Shown in pieces: positions 8,766 to 17,007 of a stretch of 64,000 bases of DNA (position 1 is its first letter; each line of letters begins with the position of its first letter). The notes below the pieces were generated by a model. It searched no databases. It was not told the DNA's origin and worked only from the letters and a program-made list of their open reading frames with translations. This DNA is from Pirellulales bacterium (GTDB lineage Bacteria; Planctomycetota; Planctomycetia; Pirellulales; Thermoguttaceae). Position numbers and translations under genes: made by a program. Location of the stretch: NCBI GenBank assembly GCA_016935315.1, contig JAFGRD010000019.1:1-64000 (forward strand). Reading direction: 5' to 3'.

Positions 8766-10001
8766 ATGATCACCACACGGGAAAGCCTTCCACTGATTGA
8801 AACCGTCGCACCGGCCGACCAGGCCGCCGTGGCGGAGGTCGTGCGGACCGCGCGCGACCAGGAAAAGGCGATCTATCCGATCGGCGGAGGGTCGGCGCTG
8901 GACTACGGCGTCTGTCCCGGAGTGCCGGGCGTGGGGCTTTCGCTGAAGAACCTCAAGCGGGTGGTCGATCATGCCGTGGATGACATGACGATCACGGTCG
9001 AGGCCGGCGTGACCATGGCCCAATTGTCCGAGCTCCTGGCCGCACAACGGCAGCGACTGCCGGTCGATGCGGTCCGGCCGGGGCAGGCGACGATCGGGGG
9101 CGTGGTGGCAACGGGCGCCTTCGGGCCGCGCCGATACGCCTGCGGAACGATCCGTGACTACGTGCTCGGCCTGCGTGCCGTCGACGGTCAAGGCAGTGCG
9201 TTTTCGGCCGGGGGCCGCGTGGTGAAGAATGCCGCCGGGTACGATCTCTGCAGGCTCCTGGTCGGCTCGCTGGGTACGCTGGCCGTGATCACCCAGGTCA
9301 CGCTGATGGTCCGTCCCCAGCCGGAGACTTCGGCCTTTCTCGTGGCCGACCTGCTCGATTTCGACCAGGCCGAGCGGTTGCTCGACGGCCTGGTCCGCAC
9401 CAAGACCTTGCCGGTGGCCGTCGAATTGCTGACCCGCCGGGCCCAGCAAGGCAACCCGGTGTTGGGACCGATGGTCCAGCAGAGCGCGGCCCGGCTGTTC
9501 GTCGGCTTCGAGGGAACGGCCGGCGAGGTCGAGTGGATGGTGGACCGGCTTCGCGACCAGTGGCGCGAGCTGGGAATCGCCGCGCCGATCGCCGTGGCGG
9601 CGTCCGACGCGCCCGCGCTCTGGCAGTGGCTTCGCGAGTCCGACGGTTCCGCCGCGGAAGTGCAGATCAACGTGCGGCCCGGCGCCACGGCCCGCCTGAT
9701 CGAAAACCTGGTCGAGTTGGACGGCGCCTGCTCGATTCGGGCCCACGCGGGCAATGGGGTGATTCGCCTCGGGCTGCCGCCCCGAGAGCCCGAGGATTTT
9801 GTGATGTTCTTGCGCGGGCGGCTGCGGCCGGCCGTCGTGGCGGCCAGAGGGAAGATGGTCGTGCGGTCGTATCCCGACGACGTCGAACTGACCGCCGAAG
9901 ACGTGTGGGGACCGCCCGGCGACGGCGCCGCGGTAATGCGCGCTATCAAGGACCGGTTCGATCCCGACGGGATACTGAATCGGGGACGCTTTGTGTTTTG
10001 A
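8766..10001 (+). CDS. glcE: FAD-binding subunit GlcE of glycolate oxidase
   Basis: A 411-residue second FAD-domain protein of the glycolate oxidase complex. It shows the FAD-binding core YPIGGGSALDYG, TITVEAGVTMAQL and the ATIGGVVATGAFGPRR loop, and it ends with RFDPDGILNRGRFVF, typical of the C-terminus of this family. It is slightly longer than the ~350 residues of E. coli GlcE. It lies between glcD and glcF; glcF starts 5 bases after its stop, so the two are probably translationally linked. Its job is to pass electrons between GlcD and GlcF. Confidence 0.87.
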   Translation: MITTRESLPLIETVAPADQAAVAEVVRTARDQEKAIYPIGGGSALDYGVCPGVPGVGLSLKNLKRVVDHAVDDMTITVEAGVTMAQLSELLAAQRQRLPVDAVRPGQATIGGVVATGAFGPRRYACGTIRDYVLGLRAVDGQGSAFSAGGRVVKNAAGYDLCRLLVGSLGTLAVITQVTLMVRPQPETSAFLVADLLDFDQAERLLDGLVRTKTLPVAVELLTRRAQQGNPVLGPMVQQSAARLFVGFEGTAGEVEWMVDRLRDQWRELGIAAPIAVAASDAPALWQWLRESDGSAAEVQINVRPGATARLIENLVELDGACSIRAHAGNGVIRLGLPPREPEDFVMFLRGRLRPAVVAARGKMVVRSYPDDVELTAEDVWGPPGDGAAVMRAIKDRFDPDGILNRGRFVF

Positions 10002-10006
10002 GGCCC

Positions 10007-11329
10007 ATGAGTTACGACGCCCAAGACCAACCGAACGGCTGCGAGACCCGCAACCCGGGCGCGGCGGTAGACCCCGCCCTATTCCTGGATTGCGTCCATT
10101 GCGGGCTGTGCACGTCGGCGTGCCCCACGTTTGCCGAGTTGGGCGACGAGAACGACGGGCCGCGCGGCCGGGTCCAGTTGATGCGCCTGGTGGCCGAGGG
10201 CCGGTCGGGACTGACCGACCGCATGCGCCGGCACCTGGAGTTGTGCCTGGATTGTCGCTCATGCGAAACGGCGTGTCCTTCGGGCGTGCAGTACGGGCGG
10301 ATGATCGAGCCGTTCCGGTTGGCCGTACAGGAAAACGACGAGCGGATCGAGCAGCGTTACGACTGGTTTCGCGAGATGATCCTGCTGCAGTTGTTCCCCT
10401 ATGCCCAGCGGATGCGGCGGTTGCTGGCGCCCGTACGGTTCTTGCAGCGGATAGGCGTCTATCGCGCGGCCGAAAAGCTCGGGCTGATGAAGCTGATACC
10501 CGGCCGGCTGGGGCGGATGATCCCGCTGTTGCCGCCGCCGATCAAATCGGGGCCCAAGCTGCCGAAGTTTCTGCCGGCGGTCGGCCGGAAGCGTGCCCGG
10601 GTGGCGTTCTTCGTCGGGTGCGTGGCCGATGCGATGTTTCGCCACACCCACTGGGCCACCTTGCGGGTGTTGCAGGAGAACGGCTGCGACATCGTCATCC
10701 CCCAGGGGCAGGGCTGCTGCGGAGCCATCCACTACCACGCCGGCGACGGCCTCGGGGCCCGCCGCATGGCCGACGCCAATCTGGTCGCCTTCGAACTGGA
10801 CCGCTACGACGCGATCGTGGTCAACCACGCCGGCTGCGGTGCGATGATGAAGGAATACGGCGAGCACTGGCACGACGGGCTGCAGCCGCATCGGGAGAAG
10901 TTCGCCGCCAAGGTGATGGACGTCCACGAGTTCCTCGACCAGCTCGGGGCGATTCCGCCCAGCGGGCGCATTGACGAGGTGGCCACTTACCACGACGCCT
11001 GTCACCTCGGCCACGCCCAGGAAATCACCGAAGCCCCGCGGCGGCTGCTGTCGAAGATCCCCGGGCTCCAGTTGCGCGAGCTTCCCGAGACGGAAATCTG
11101 TTGCGGCTCGGCCGGCACCTACAACCTCAACGAAGCGGAGATGTCGGACCGCCTGGCTCGCCGCAAGCTGGAAAACATCCTCAGCACGGGCGCCCGGATC
11201 GTCCTGGTGGCCAACGCCGGCTGCCTGTTGCAGATCGGCCGCGAAGTGCGGCAGAACGGCCACCCGCTGCTGGTAATGCATCCGATGGACCTGCTCGACT
11301 TGAGCTACCGTGGCGAGCAGCCGGGCTAG
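10007..11329 (+). CDS. glcF: Iron-sulfur subunit GlcF of glycolate oxidase
   Basis: A 440-residue protein with two N-terminal 4Fe-4S motifs, CVHCGLCTSACP and CLDCRSCETACP, and two C-terminal CCG modules, GQGCCGAIHYHAG and EICCGSAGTYN. It should carry electrons from the two FAD subunits to the quinone pool at the membrane. Start ATG 10007 lies 5 bases after the glcE stop; the frame is open far upstream inside glcE, but that part is out of frame with GlcE and is only a shadow. Gene order glcD-glcE-glcF matches E. coli. Confidence 0.9.
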   Translation: MSYDAQDQPNGCETRNPGAAVDPALFLDCVHCGLCTSACPTFAELGDENDGPRGRVQLMRLVAEGRSGLTDRMRRHLELCLDCRSCETACPSGVQYGRMIEPFRLAVQENDERIEQRYDWFREMILLQLFPYAQRMRRLLAPVRFLQRIGVYRAAEKLGLMKLIPGRLGRMIPLLPPPIKSGPKLPKFLPAVGRKRARVAFFVGCVADAMFRHTHWATLRVLQENGCDIVIPQGQGCCGAIHYHAGDGLGARRMADANLVAFELDRYDAIVVNHAGCGAMMKEYGEHWHDGLQPHREKFAAKVMDVHEFLDQLGAIPPSGRIDEVATYHDACHLGHAQEITEAPRRLLSKIPGLQLRELPETEICCGSAGTYNLNEAEMSDRLARRKLENILSTGARIVLVANAGCLLQIGREVRQNGHPLLVMHPMDLLDLSYRGEQPG

Positions 11330-11387
11330 AGGAACGGTGACTTGCGGGATTGCCGAAACGATCAGGACCGATTGAGGAACGAACCAG

Positions 11388-12920
11388 ATGAAACGGATGC
11401 AGATCTCCGGGTGGCAGGCGACGCTGCTGGCCCTGATGCGAATCGCCATCGGCTGGCACTTCGCTTATGAGGGACTCGTCAAGGTGCTCGACCCGCAGTG
11501 GACCTCGGCCGGGTATCTCAAGAGTGCCGGCTGGATCGGGGCCGACGCCTTCCATTGGATGGCCTCCGACCCTTCGGTGCTGAAGACGGTCGACGCCCTG
11601 AATGCCTGGGGCCTGCTGCTGATCGGCGCCGGGCTGATGCTCGGCTGCCTGACGCGGCTGGCCGCCGTGGCGGGCATGGTGCTGCTGGCCTTGTATTACG
11701 TGGCCCAGCCGCCGCTGTTTGCCGGCCCGTCGGGCGCGAACGAAGGCAGCTATCTGATCGTCAACAAGAACCTGGTCGAGCTGTTGGCGCTGTGCGTGGT
11801 CGCGGTCGTGCCGGCGACGCGTCTGGGCATCGACGGGCTGGTTGCCGGTCTGTGGCGTCTTTTCCGCGGTCGGCGAAAGACACCGCAGCCGTCCGCGGCG
11901 GAGGCCGGGCTTGCCGCCTCGTCGCCGCTGGGACGGCGCCAGATGCTTGCCACGTTGGTCGGACTTCCGTTCGTCGGCGGACTGACCTTGGCCGTGTTGA
12001 AAAAGCGCGGCTATCGCAGCGAGGAAGAAAAACAACTGGCCGCGCGGATCGACGCCGTGTCGTCGCCCTCGATCAAGAGCTTCACTTTCGAGACGCTGGA
12101 CGATCTGAAGGAGCCGGTGCCGACGGCCAAGATCATGGACGTCGAGCTGAGCCGGCTGATCATGGGCGGCAACCTGATGAACGGTTTCGCCCACGCCCGC
12201 GACCTGATCTACATCTCGAAGCTGATCAAGGCCTATCACCACCCGTGGAAGGTCTACGAAACGTTTCGGCTGGCCGAGAACTGTGGCATCAACACAATCG
12301 TGACCAATCCGATCCTTGCGCCGCGGATCGTGGAGTATTGGGAGCAGGGCTTGGGCGAGATCCAGTTCATCGCCCAGTGCAAGGGCGACACGCTTGAGGC
12401 CCTGCTGGACAACGTCAAATACTCCCTGGACAACAACGCGTGCGCGGCCTACGTGCAGGGGGCGGTGGGCGACCGCTACGTGCGCGAGGGCAAGTTCGAC
12501 TGGATTGCGAAGGCGCTGGAGTTGATGCGCGATGCGGGCATTCCGGCCGGCATCGGCGGCCACGCCATCCAGACCATTCGCGGCTGCGTGGAGCAAGGTT
12601 TCCAGCCCGACTTCTGGATGAAGACGCTCCACCACCACAAGTATTGGTCGGCCCGCAAGGAGGACCAGCACGACAACATGTGGTGCGAAGACCCCGAAGA
12701 CACGATCGCCTTCATGGAGTCGCTGCCGCAGCCGTGGATCGGCTTCAAGGTGCTGGCCGCCGGCTCGGTGGAGCCGCGCGACGGCTTCCGCTACGCTTTC
12801 GAGAACGGCGCGGACTTCCTCTGCGTCGGCATGTACGATTTCCAGGTCGTCGAAGACGTGAACGTTGCAGTGAGCGTGCTCGGCGACAAGCTGGAGCGTC
12901 GCCGCCCCTGGCGCGCGTGA
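11388..12920 (+). CDS. DoxX-like membrane domain fused to an aldo/keto-reductase-like barrel domain
   Basis: A 510-residue protein. Residues ~8-165 form a four-helix DoxX-type module (MRIAIGWHFAYEGLVKVL ... LVELLALCVVAVVPATRLGID). Residues ~182-205 read GRRQMLATLVGLPFVGGLTL, a twin-arginine-like segment that could thread the rest across the membrane. Residues ~230-500 look like a TIM barrel (SRLIMGGN, AENCGINTIVTNP, GFKVLAAGSVEP), similar to planctomycete proteins usually predicted to be exported. No catalytic tetrad of aldo/keto reductases could be confirmed. It starts 58 bases after glcF and may be in that operon. DoxX modules are associated with quinone or thiosulfate redox, so a membrane-linked oxidoreductase is plausible but inferred. 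Confidence 0.75.
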   Translation: MKRMQISGWQATLLALMRIAIGWHFAYEGLVKVLDPQWTSAGYLKSAGWIGADAFHWMASDPSVLKTVDALNAWGLLLIGAGLMLGCLTRLAAVAGMVLLALYYVAQPPLFAGPSGANEGSYLIVNKNLVELLALCVVAVVPATRLGIDGLVAGLWRLFRGRRKTPQPSAAEAGLAASSPLGRRQMLATLVGLPFVGGLTLAVLKKRGYRSEEEKQLAARIDAVSSPSIKSFTFETLDDLKEPVPTAKIMDVELSRLIMGGNLMNGFAHARDLIYISKLIKAYHHPWKVYETFRLAENCGINTIVTNPILAPRIVEYWEQGLGEIQFIAQCKGDTLEALLDNVKYSLDNNACAAYVQGAVGDRYVREGKFDWIAKALELMRDAGIPAGIGGHAIQTIRGCVEQGFQPDFWMKTLHHHKYWSARKEDQHDNMWCEDPEDTIAFMESLPQPWIGFKVLAAGSVEPRDGFRYAFENGADFLCVGMYDFQVVEDVNVAVSVLGDKLERRRPWRA

Positions 12921-12944
12921 AAACGCCGCCGGAAAACGGGCGAA

Positions 12945-12974
12945 GTGGCACGGCGATGCGGCTTGAGGTACAAT
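12945..12974 (+). promoter_or_regulatory. Candidate promoter of the exported methyltransferase gene
   Basis: GTGGCA (12945-12950), an 18-base spacer and TACAAT (12969-12974). The expected leader is about 100 bases. Support is motif match and position only. Confidence 0.35.
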
Positions 12975-13078
12975 GGACGCCAGACGCCCTCCCACGGCCC
13001 CACGCCGCGTTTTGAACGGCCCCACCACGTGTCTCGTACAGACCCACACCGCGTAACCCGAAATCGAGGAGACCTCCC

Positions 13079-13762
13079 ATGAACCGCGCATGTCGTTTTC
13101 TGTTGGCCGTAGCCGTCGTCACGATCCTCAGTTGTCCGACCCCCGGCGTCTACGCCGACACCGGGCAGAGCACGCGGATCGACAACGAGAAACAGCACGC
13201 CCGGACTGTCGGGGGCGGCTATCCTTACCGGGAGAAGAGCGAGTACGTGCTTGAAGAGCTGGACCTGAAGCCGGGCGACGTGGTGGTCGACATCGGCGCC
13301 GGCGACGGCTGGTGGACGGAGAAGATGGCCCAGGCCGTCGGCCCGGAGGGCACCGTGCGCGCCGCCGAAGTGACCCAGAGCAAAGTCGACAAGATGAAGG
13401 AGAAGTTCGCCGACCTACCGCAAGTCAAGCCCTACCTGTGCCCGACCGACGGTACGGGGCTGGAGGAAAGCTGTTGCGACCTGGCCTTCCTTTCCAAGAC
13501 CTACCACCACCTCAACAAGGACGGGCACGTCGCCTATCTGCGTCACTTGCGGTCGGTGGTCAAGCCGACGGGCCGGCTGGTGGTCATCGAGCATTATCGC
13601 GCGTTGGCTGCCGGCGGGGGGCGCGATCATGCCTGGTCGCCGGGGCTGCTGACCCAACAGGCGGAAGAGGCCGGCTGGATCCTTGTCCGATGCGAGTTGA
13701 TCACCGGTACGCAACATTTCATCGCGATCTTCGCTCACAAGGAGCTTTTTGGGGCCAGGTAG
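13079..13762 (+). CDS. Exported class I SAM-dependent methyltransferase-like protein
   Basis: A 227-residue protein. The N-terminus (RACRFLLAVAVVTILSC...VYADTG) is a signal peptide with a possible lipobox-like Cys. The Rossmann methyltransferase core includes motif I VVVDIGAGDGWWTEKMA, an acidic residue after the second strand (RAAEV) and the post-core VVKPTGRLVVIEHY. ATG 13079 is preceded by GAGGAGACC. SAM is a cytosolic cofactor, so an exported enzyme of this type is unexpected; similar exported homologues are familiar from planctomycetes and proteobacteria, but their substrates are not known to me. It lies alone between the DoxX fusion and a PEP-CTERM gene. Confidence 0.8.
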   Translation: MNRACRFLLAVAVVTILSCPTPGVYADTGQSTRIDNEKQHARTVGGGYPYREKSEYVLEELDLKPGDVVVDIGAGDGWWTEKMAQAVGPEGTVRAAEVTQSKVDKMKEKFADLPQVKPYLCPTDGTGLEESCCDLAFLSKTYHHLNKDGHVAYLRHLRSVVKPTGRLVVIEHYRALAAGGGRDHAWSPGLLTQQAEEAGWILVRCELITGTQHFIAIFAHKELFGAR

Positions 13763-13808
13763 CCGCGAAGGCGTACGCCTCTGCAAGGCGCCAGAAAAAA
13801 ACGCCCGC

Positions 13809-13838
13809 TTGACCCCTTCGCCCAATCTGGAGTATTCC
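13809..13838 (+). promoter_or_regulatory. Candidate promoter of the PEP-CTERM gene
   Basis: TTGACC (13809-13814), an 18-base spacer and TATTCC (13833-13838), about 100 bases before ATG 13937. The -10 resembles the TATTCT boxes ahead of the other two PEP-CTERM genes in the window. Confidence 0.4.
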
Positions 13839-13936
13839 GATATGTCAAGTGTCCCGTTTGCGAAGGCCGGCGGCCTATAGGTTTATGACGAAGGGTGAAT
13901 TTCACCACGGACCATTGGCAATATGAGGAGAGAGCA

Positions 13937-14602
13937 ATGAAGTCTTGGATCACAGCGGTGGCAGTGTTGGGCGTCCTGGTCGGCGCGGGGCAGGCCAACG
14001 GGGCCATCCTGGTGGGGGCCGAGGCAGTCGCCTTTCAGGACGAAGGCACCACGGCGTTGAACGTTGCCAGCGGCGTGTCGACGCTGGACGGCGTCTGGTC
14101 GCTGACCGACGTGTACCCGTTCGGGACCGTAGTCTATGACTACTACGCCACGGGGACGAGCCCGGCATGGTTCGACGCACTCAGTCTCGAATTCGCACCA
14201 GGAGCCTACGAAGACCTGTCCAACATGACGTTCCGCGCCTACCTGCAGAAGGGGGCCTACGGCAACAACTCCTGGCAGCACTACCAGATCTTGCCGGGCA
14301 AGCTCAACTCGACGAACCAGGACCTTTCCCCGGCAGCCGCGCCCGGCGCCATTCAGCACCCGACGGCCTTGGCACGCGACGAGGTCGTCGGCTGGGTGGA
14401 ATTCGACGTGGACGCCACGAGCGATCCGGCCTATTTGCTGAGCAACGGCAACGTCGCGCTGACTTTCCGGCTCTGGAACTGGCGGATTGACGCCGTGGAG
14501 CTCTCCGGAGATATCATCCCCGAACCGGCGACCATCGTCATCTGGTCGCTGCTCGGTGCACTCGGTGCCGTGGTCTGCTGGCGGCGGCGACGGGCCGCCT
14601 GA
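13937..14602 (+). CDS. PEP-CTERM sorting-domain protein
   Basis: A 221-residue secreted protein. The signal peptide is residues ~1-22 (SWITAVAVLGVLVGAGQANG). A beta-rich region without recognised domain follows, and the C-terminus is a canonical PEP-CTERM signal: IPEPATIVIWSLLGALGAVV then CWRRRRAA. Such tails are cut by exosortase, which is not encoded in this window. ATG 13937 has GAGGAGAGAGC just upstream; an in-frame start 42 bases earlier lacks one and spoils the signal peptide. Function unknown; surface or exopolysaccharide association is typical for the class. Confidence 0.85.
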   Translation: MKSWITAVAVLGVLVGAGQANGAILVGAEAVAFQDEGTTALNVASGVSTLDGVWSLTDVYPFGTVVYDYYATGTSPAWFDALSLEFAPGAYEDLSNMTFRAYLQKGAYGNNSWQHYQILPGKLNSTNQDLSPAAAPGAIQHPTALARDEVVGWVEFDVDATSDPAYLLSNGNVALTFRLWNWRIDAVELSGDIIPEPATIVIWSLLGALGAVVCWRRRRAA

Positions 14603-14680
14603 GCGGACACGATCGCGAGTTGCTCAAGAGCATGGCTCCGGGGTCTTGGGACTCGCAAGACAACAACATGGACATACACA

Positions 14681-14713
14681 AAAGAGGAAGGGCGCGCAGC
14701 GACCTTCCTCTTT
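14681..14713. terminator. Bidirectional rho-independent terminator between convergent genes
   Basis: Perfect 11-base arms AAAGAGGAAGG (14681-14691) and CCTTCCTCTTT (14703-14713) enclose an 11-base loop. The right side continues into CATTTT, and the other strand reads TTTTGTG. It sits between the PEP-CTERM gene and the kinase gene, which converge, and can serve both. Confidence 0.8.
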
Positions 14714-14744
14714 CATTTTGCGCCGTTGTTCGCCGCCCCAACGT

Positions 14745-15659
14745 TCAGAACGCCCGCTCGGAAAACGTCGCAATCTCCAACGCCGTCAGACGGTCGATCA
14801 GTTCGCGGGGCGTTTGCGGGCGGCGGAGCGGCTGCTTGGCAAGCATCTGGTGCACCAGACGGACCACGTCGAGCGGGAGGCCGGGAACCAGACGCCCCAG
14901 ATTCGGCGGCCACGATCGCTGGTGGTGCTCGGCCACGGCCGCCAGCGTGTTGCCCGCATAGGGCAGACGGCCGGACAACAGCTCGAACAGCAACGCGCCA
15001 AGGCTGTAGACGTCGCTGCGGATATCGGCGTTCCACGTCGTGCTGATCAACTCCGGGGCCATGTAGTTGCACGTGCCCAGGATGCAGCGATCGACCGCCG
15101 AACCCGGCTCGTTGCGACGCCGGGCGAAGCCCAGATCGAGCAACGTGACGTGGCCCGCGGGCGAGAGGAAGACGTTGCTCGGTTTGACGTCGCCGTGCGT
15201 GAAGCCCGCGCGGTGCAAGGCGTCGAGTGCCTGGGCGATCTGTCGGGCGATCCACAGCACCACCGGCAACTCGAACTGCCGCCCGGCAGCCAATCGGCCC
15301 GCAAGCGTCGAGCCCTCCAGCCAAGGCATCACCAAGAACGGTTGCGGCGGGCGGATGCTCGCGCTGAGGACCGGAACCAGGTGCCGGTGCGAGACACGAT
15401 GGCCCACCTCGGCCTCGCGCATCAGCAGGCCGACCATCCGCGGATCATGCTGCCGGTCGGGGCGGAGGACTTTCAGGGCATACGCGGCTGACTGATCGGG
15501 CGGGGCCTCGGCAGGTCGGGCCAGGTAGATCCTAGCCAGGTCTCCCTGGGCCGCTAGCGAGACCAGGCTCCACTGGCCTAAATGATGGGAACTCGCCCCC
15601 TCTTCGTGGCCACGGCGCGCAGCGGAAGCGGCCGTCGATCTCAACTCAATCTGGGTCAT
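14745..15659 (-). CDS. Serine/threonine protein kinase (Hanks type), soluble
   Basis: About 304 residues from ATG 15659. It has an ATP-binding Lys in YALKVLRP, Glu in MREAEVGHR, a catalytic loop HGDVKPSN (HGD instead of the usual HRD), the metal site DLGFA (DLG instead of DFG), an activation segment GTCNYMAPE and RSDVYSLGALLFELLSGRLPY. No transmembrane helix or C-terminal sensor domain follows, so it is a bare kinase domain. An alternative GTG at 15713 lies inside the dispersed palindromic element, and neither start has a clear ribosome site. HGD and DLG variants are compatible with activity. Its targets are unknown. The FHA protein at 57.2 kb is a conceivable reader of such phosphorylation but is far away. 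Confidence 0.88.
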   Translation of the reverse strand: MTQIELRSTAASAARRGHEEGASSHHLGQWSLVSLAAQGDLARIYLARPAEAPPDQSAAYALKVLRPDRQHDPRMVGLLMREAEVGHRVSHRHLVPVLSASIRPPQPFLVMPWLEGSTLAGRLAAGRQFELPVVLWIARQIAQALDALHRAGFTHGDVKPSNVFLSPAGHVTLLDLGFARRRNEPGSAVDRCILGTCNYMAPELISTTWNADIRSDVYSLGALLFELLSGRLPYAGNTLAAVAEHHQRSWPPNLGRLVPGLPLDVVRLVHQMLAKQPLRRPQTPRELIDRLTALEIATFSERAF

Positions 15660-15697
15660 CCGGTGAAGCGCGGGAATAGATGGTCGGCACGATGGGT

Positions 15698-15802
15698 CTA
15701 TTGAGGTGTGCACGGCGAAGGATCAAGGCCGCCCAACGGGAAGCCGGAGAGATCGGGCTCCCGTTGGTTGCCCTCGCGCATCGACTGTGCAAACTTCAAT
15801 AG
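15698..15802. repeat. Dispersed imperfectly palindromic element, copy A (105 bp)
   Basis: It begins CTATTGA and ends TCAATAG. Inside are near-complementary arms CCAACGGGA and CTCCCGTTGG. Its reverse complement aligns along the whole length with copies at 48529-48632 and 51167-51267. It lies beside the 5' end of the kinase gene. Confidence 0.75.
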
Positions 15803-15907
15803 AACGTGGTATCGGATCTGGCGGCCGGTAAGTTGAATGGGCGGCCAGTCGGGGGGAACAGATCCCCGATTTTACCCGGATGACCTGTCGCGTGTCGGTT
15901 CGCGCGC

Positions 15908-15936
15908 TTGTGCATCGACTCCGAGGACAATAGAAT
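15908..15936 (+). promoter_or_regulatory. Candidate promoter of the small lipoprotein gene
   Basis: TTGTGC (15908-15913), a 17-base spacer and TAGAAT (15931-15936), about 40 bases ahead of ATG 15979. The match is moderate. Confidence 0.35.
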
Positions 15937-15978
15937 GAAAGCTTACGTACTCACCATCGCAACATGAAAGGGATCTCC

Positions 15979-16095
15979 ATGCTCCGAAAGATCTTCTTGA
16001 TCTGCTGTCTGGTCGCCTTCAGCCTTGGCACGCTGGTCGGCTGCACTCCGCCCGAAGGCGACGCGGCCCCGCCCGCCACGACCGCCTCCGAATAG
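15979..16095 (+). CDS. Very small lipoprotein
   Basis: A 38-residue ORF: MLRKIFLICCLVAFSLGTLV, then GC, then a short Pro/Ala/Thr-rich tail ending TASE. The hydrophobic stretch followed by LVGC is a lipobox, so the mature peptide would be only about 15 residues. AAAGGGA lies at a suitable distance upstream; an in-frame ATG at 15964 is possible. Tiny secreted or lipoprotein ORFs of this sort are common in planctomycetes. No function is known. It has its own candidate promoter and no obvious operon partner. Confidence 0.55.
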   Translation: MLRKIFLICCLVAFSLGTLVGCTPPEGDAAPPATTASE

Positions 16096-16251
16096 CCCCA
16101 CCTTTGCGGAACGCTTCTACCCAGAATGGCATTCCGGCACCGCGCGTGCCTGCATTGACGGCTGCGCGCTGATCATCGGGCACGGTTAACGTGCGTTCCA
16201 GGCGTGCCACAATGGGGCGGTGCCCAATTCCACAGGGGGGAGGCAGCCCTC

Positions 16252-16920
16252 TTGACCACCGCGCCCGTCATCTCGTTTCAGCAAGTCACCAAGCGGTTTC
16301 CTGGGGTGATTGCCCTACAAACGGTGTCGATCGACGTGGCCCCGGGCGAGTTGCACGCCGTGGTCGGCGAAAACGGCGCCGGCAAGAGCACGCTGATGAA
16401 GTGTCTCTGCGGCGTGATTACCGACTACGAGGGGACGCTGCGGGTGCGCGGCAAGCCGGTGCGCTTTCGCGGCACCACCGACGCCGAGCGGGACGGCATC
16501 GGCATCATCCACCAGGAGCTCAACCTGGTCGAGGGGCTGTCGGCGGCCGCCAACATCTTCCTGGGGCGAGAGAAGACCAACCGGCTGGGACTGTTGAACG
16601 ACCGGGCCATGGCCGCCGCCGCCGGCAAGCTGCTGACGCAGCTCGAGTGCGACGTCCGGCCGGGAGAGCCCGTGCGGGAGCTGCGCGTCGGCGACCAGCA
16701 GCTCGTGGAAATCGCCAAGGCCGAACTCTACCGGCTGATGGACAAGCTCTGCCCCGAGGGCCTGGGCATTCTCGTTACTTCCAGCGAGCTGCCGGAGCTG
16801 CTGACCCTTTGCGATCGGATCCTGGTGCTGTGCGAAGGACACACGACCGGGGAACTCCGTCGCGAAGAAGCGACCGAGCAGCGGATCATGGAACTGGCCA
16901 CGCAACGGCCAGGCGTTTGA
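16252..16920 (+). pseudogene. Internally deleted RbsA/MglA-type sugar ABC ATPase remnant
   Basis: The frame begins like a monosaccharide ABC importer ATPase: TKRFPGVIALQTVSIDV, Walker A GENGAGKSTLMK, Q-loop IIHQELNLVEGLSAAANIFL and the signature-like LRVGDQQLVEIAKAEL. It then jumps straight to the last ~60 residues of the family's second ATPase half (ILVTSSELPELLTLCDRILVLCEGH...). Normal members have about 500 residues with two ATPase halves; this has 222. Walker B, D-loop and H-loop of half 1 and most of half 2 are gone, without a frameshift. TTG 16252 follows GGGGGGAGG; ATG 16204 is an alternative. No permease or binding-protein gene is nearby. It is most likely a decaying gene; a retained truncated function cannot be excluded. 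Confidence 0.7.
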
Positions 16921-17007
16921 CCGGTGCACGCCTCTGCCTCCCGATGCCCCCATGCGATTCACGAGCGAGCGTGCGGGATCCCCGTCGAGCCGGTTTGTGG
17001 CCGCGGG

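Noticed and set aside
16252-16920. Sequencing frameshift as the cause of the short ABC ATPase
   Set aside because: Both parts are in the same frame and about 270 residues of coding DNA are missing, so a deletion, not a frameshift, explains it.
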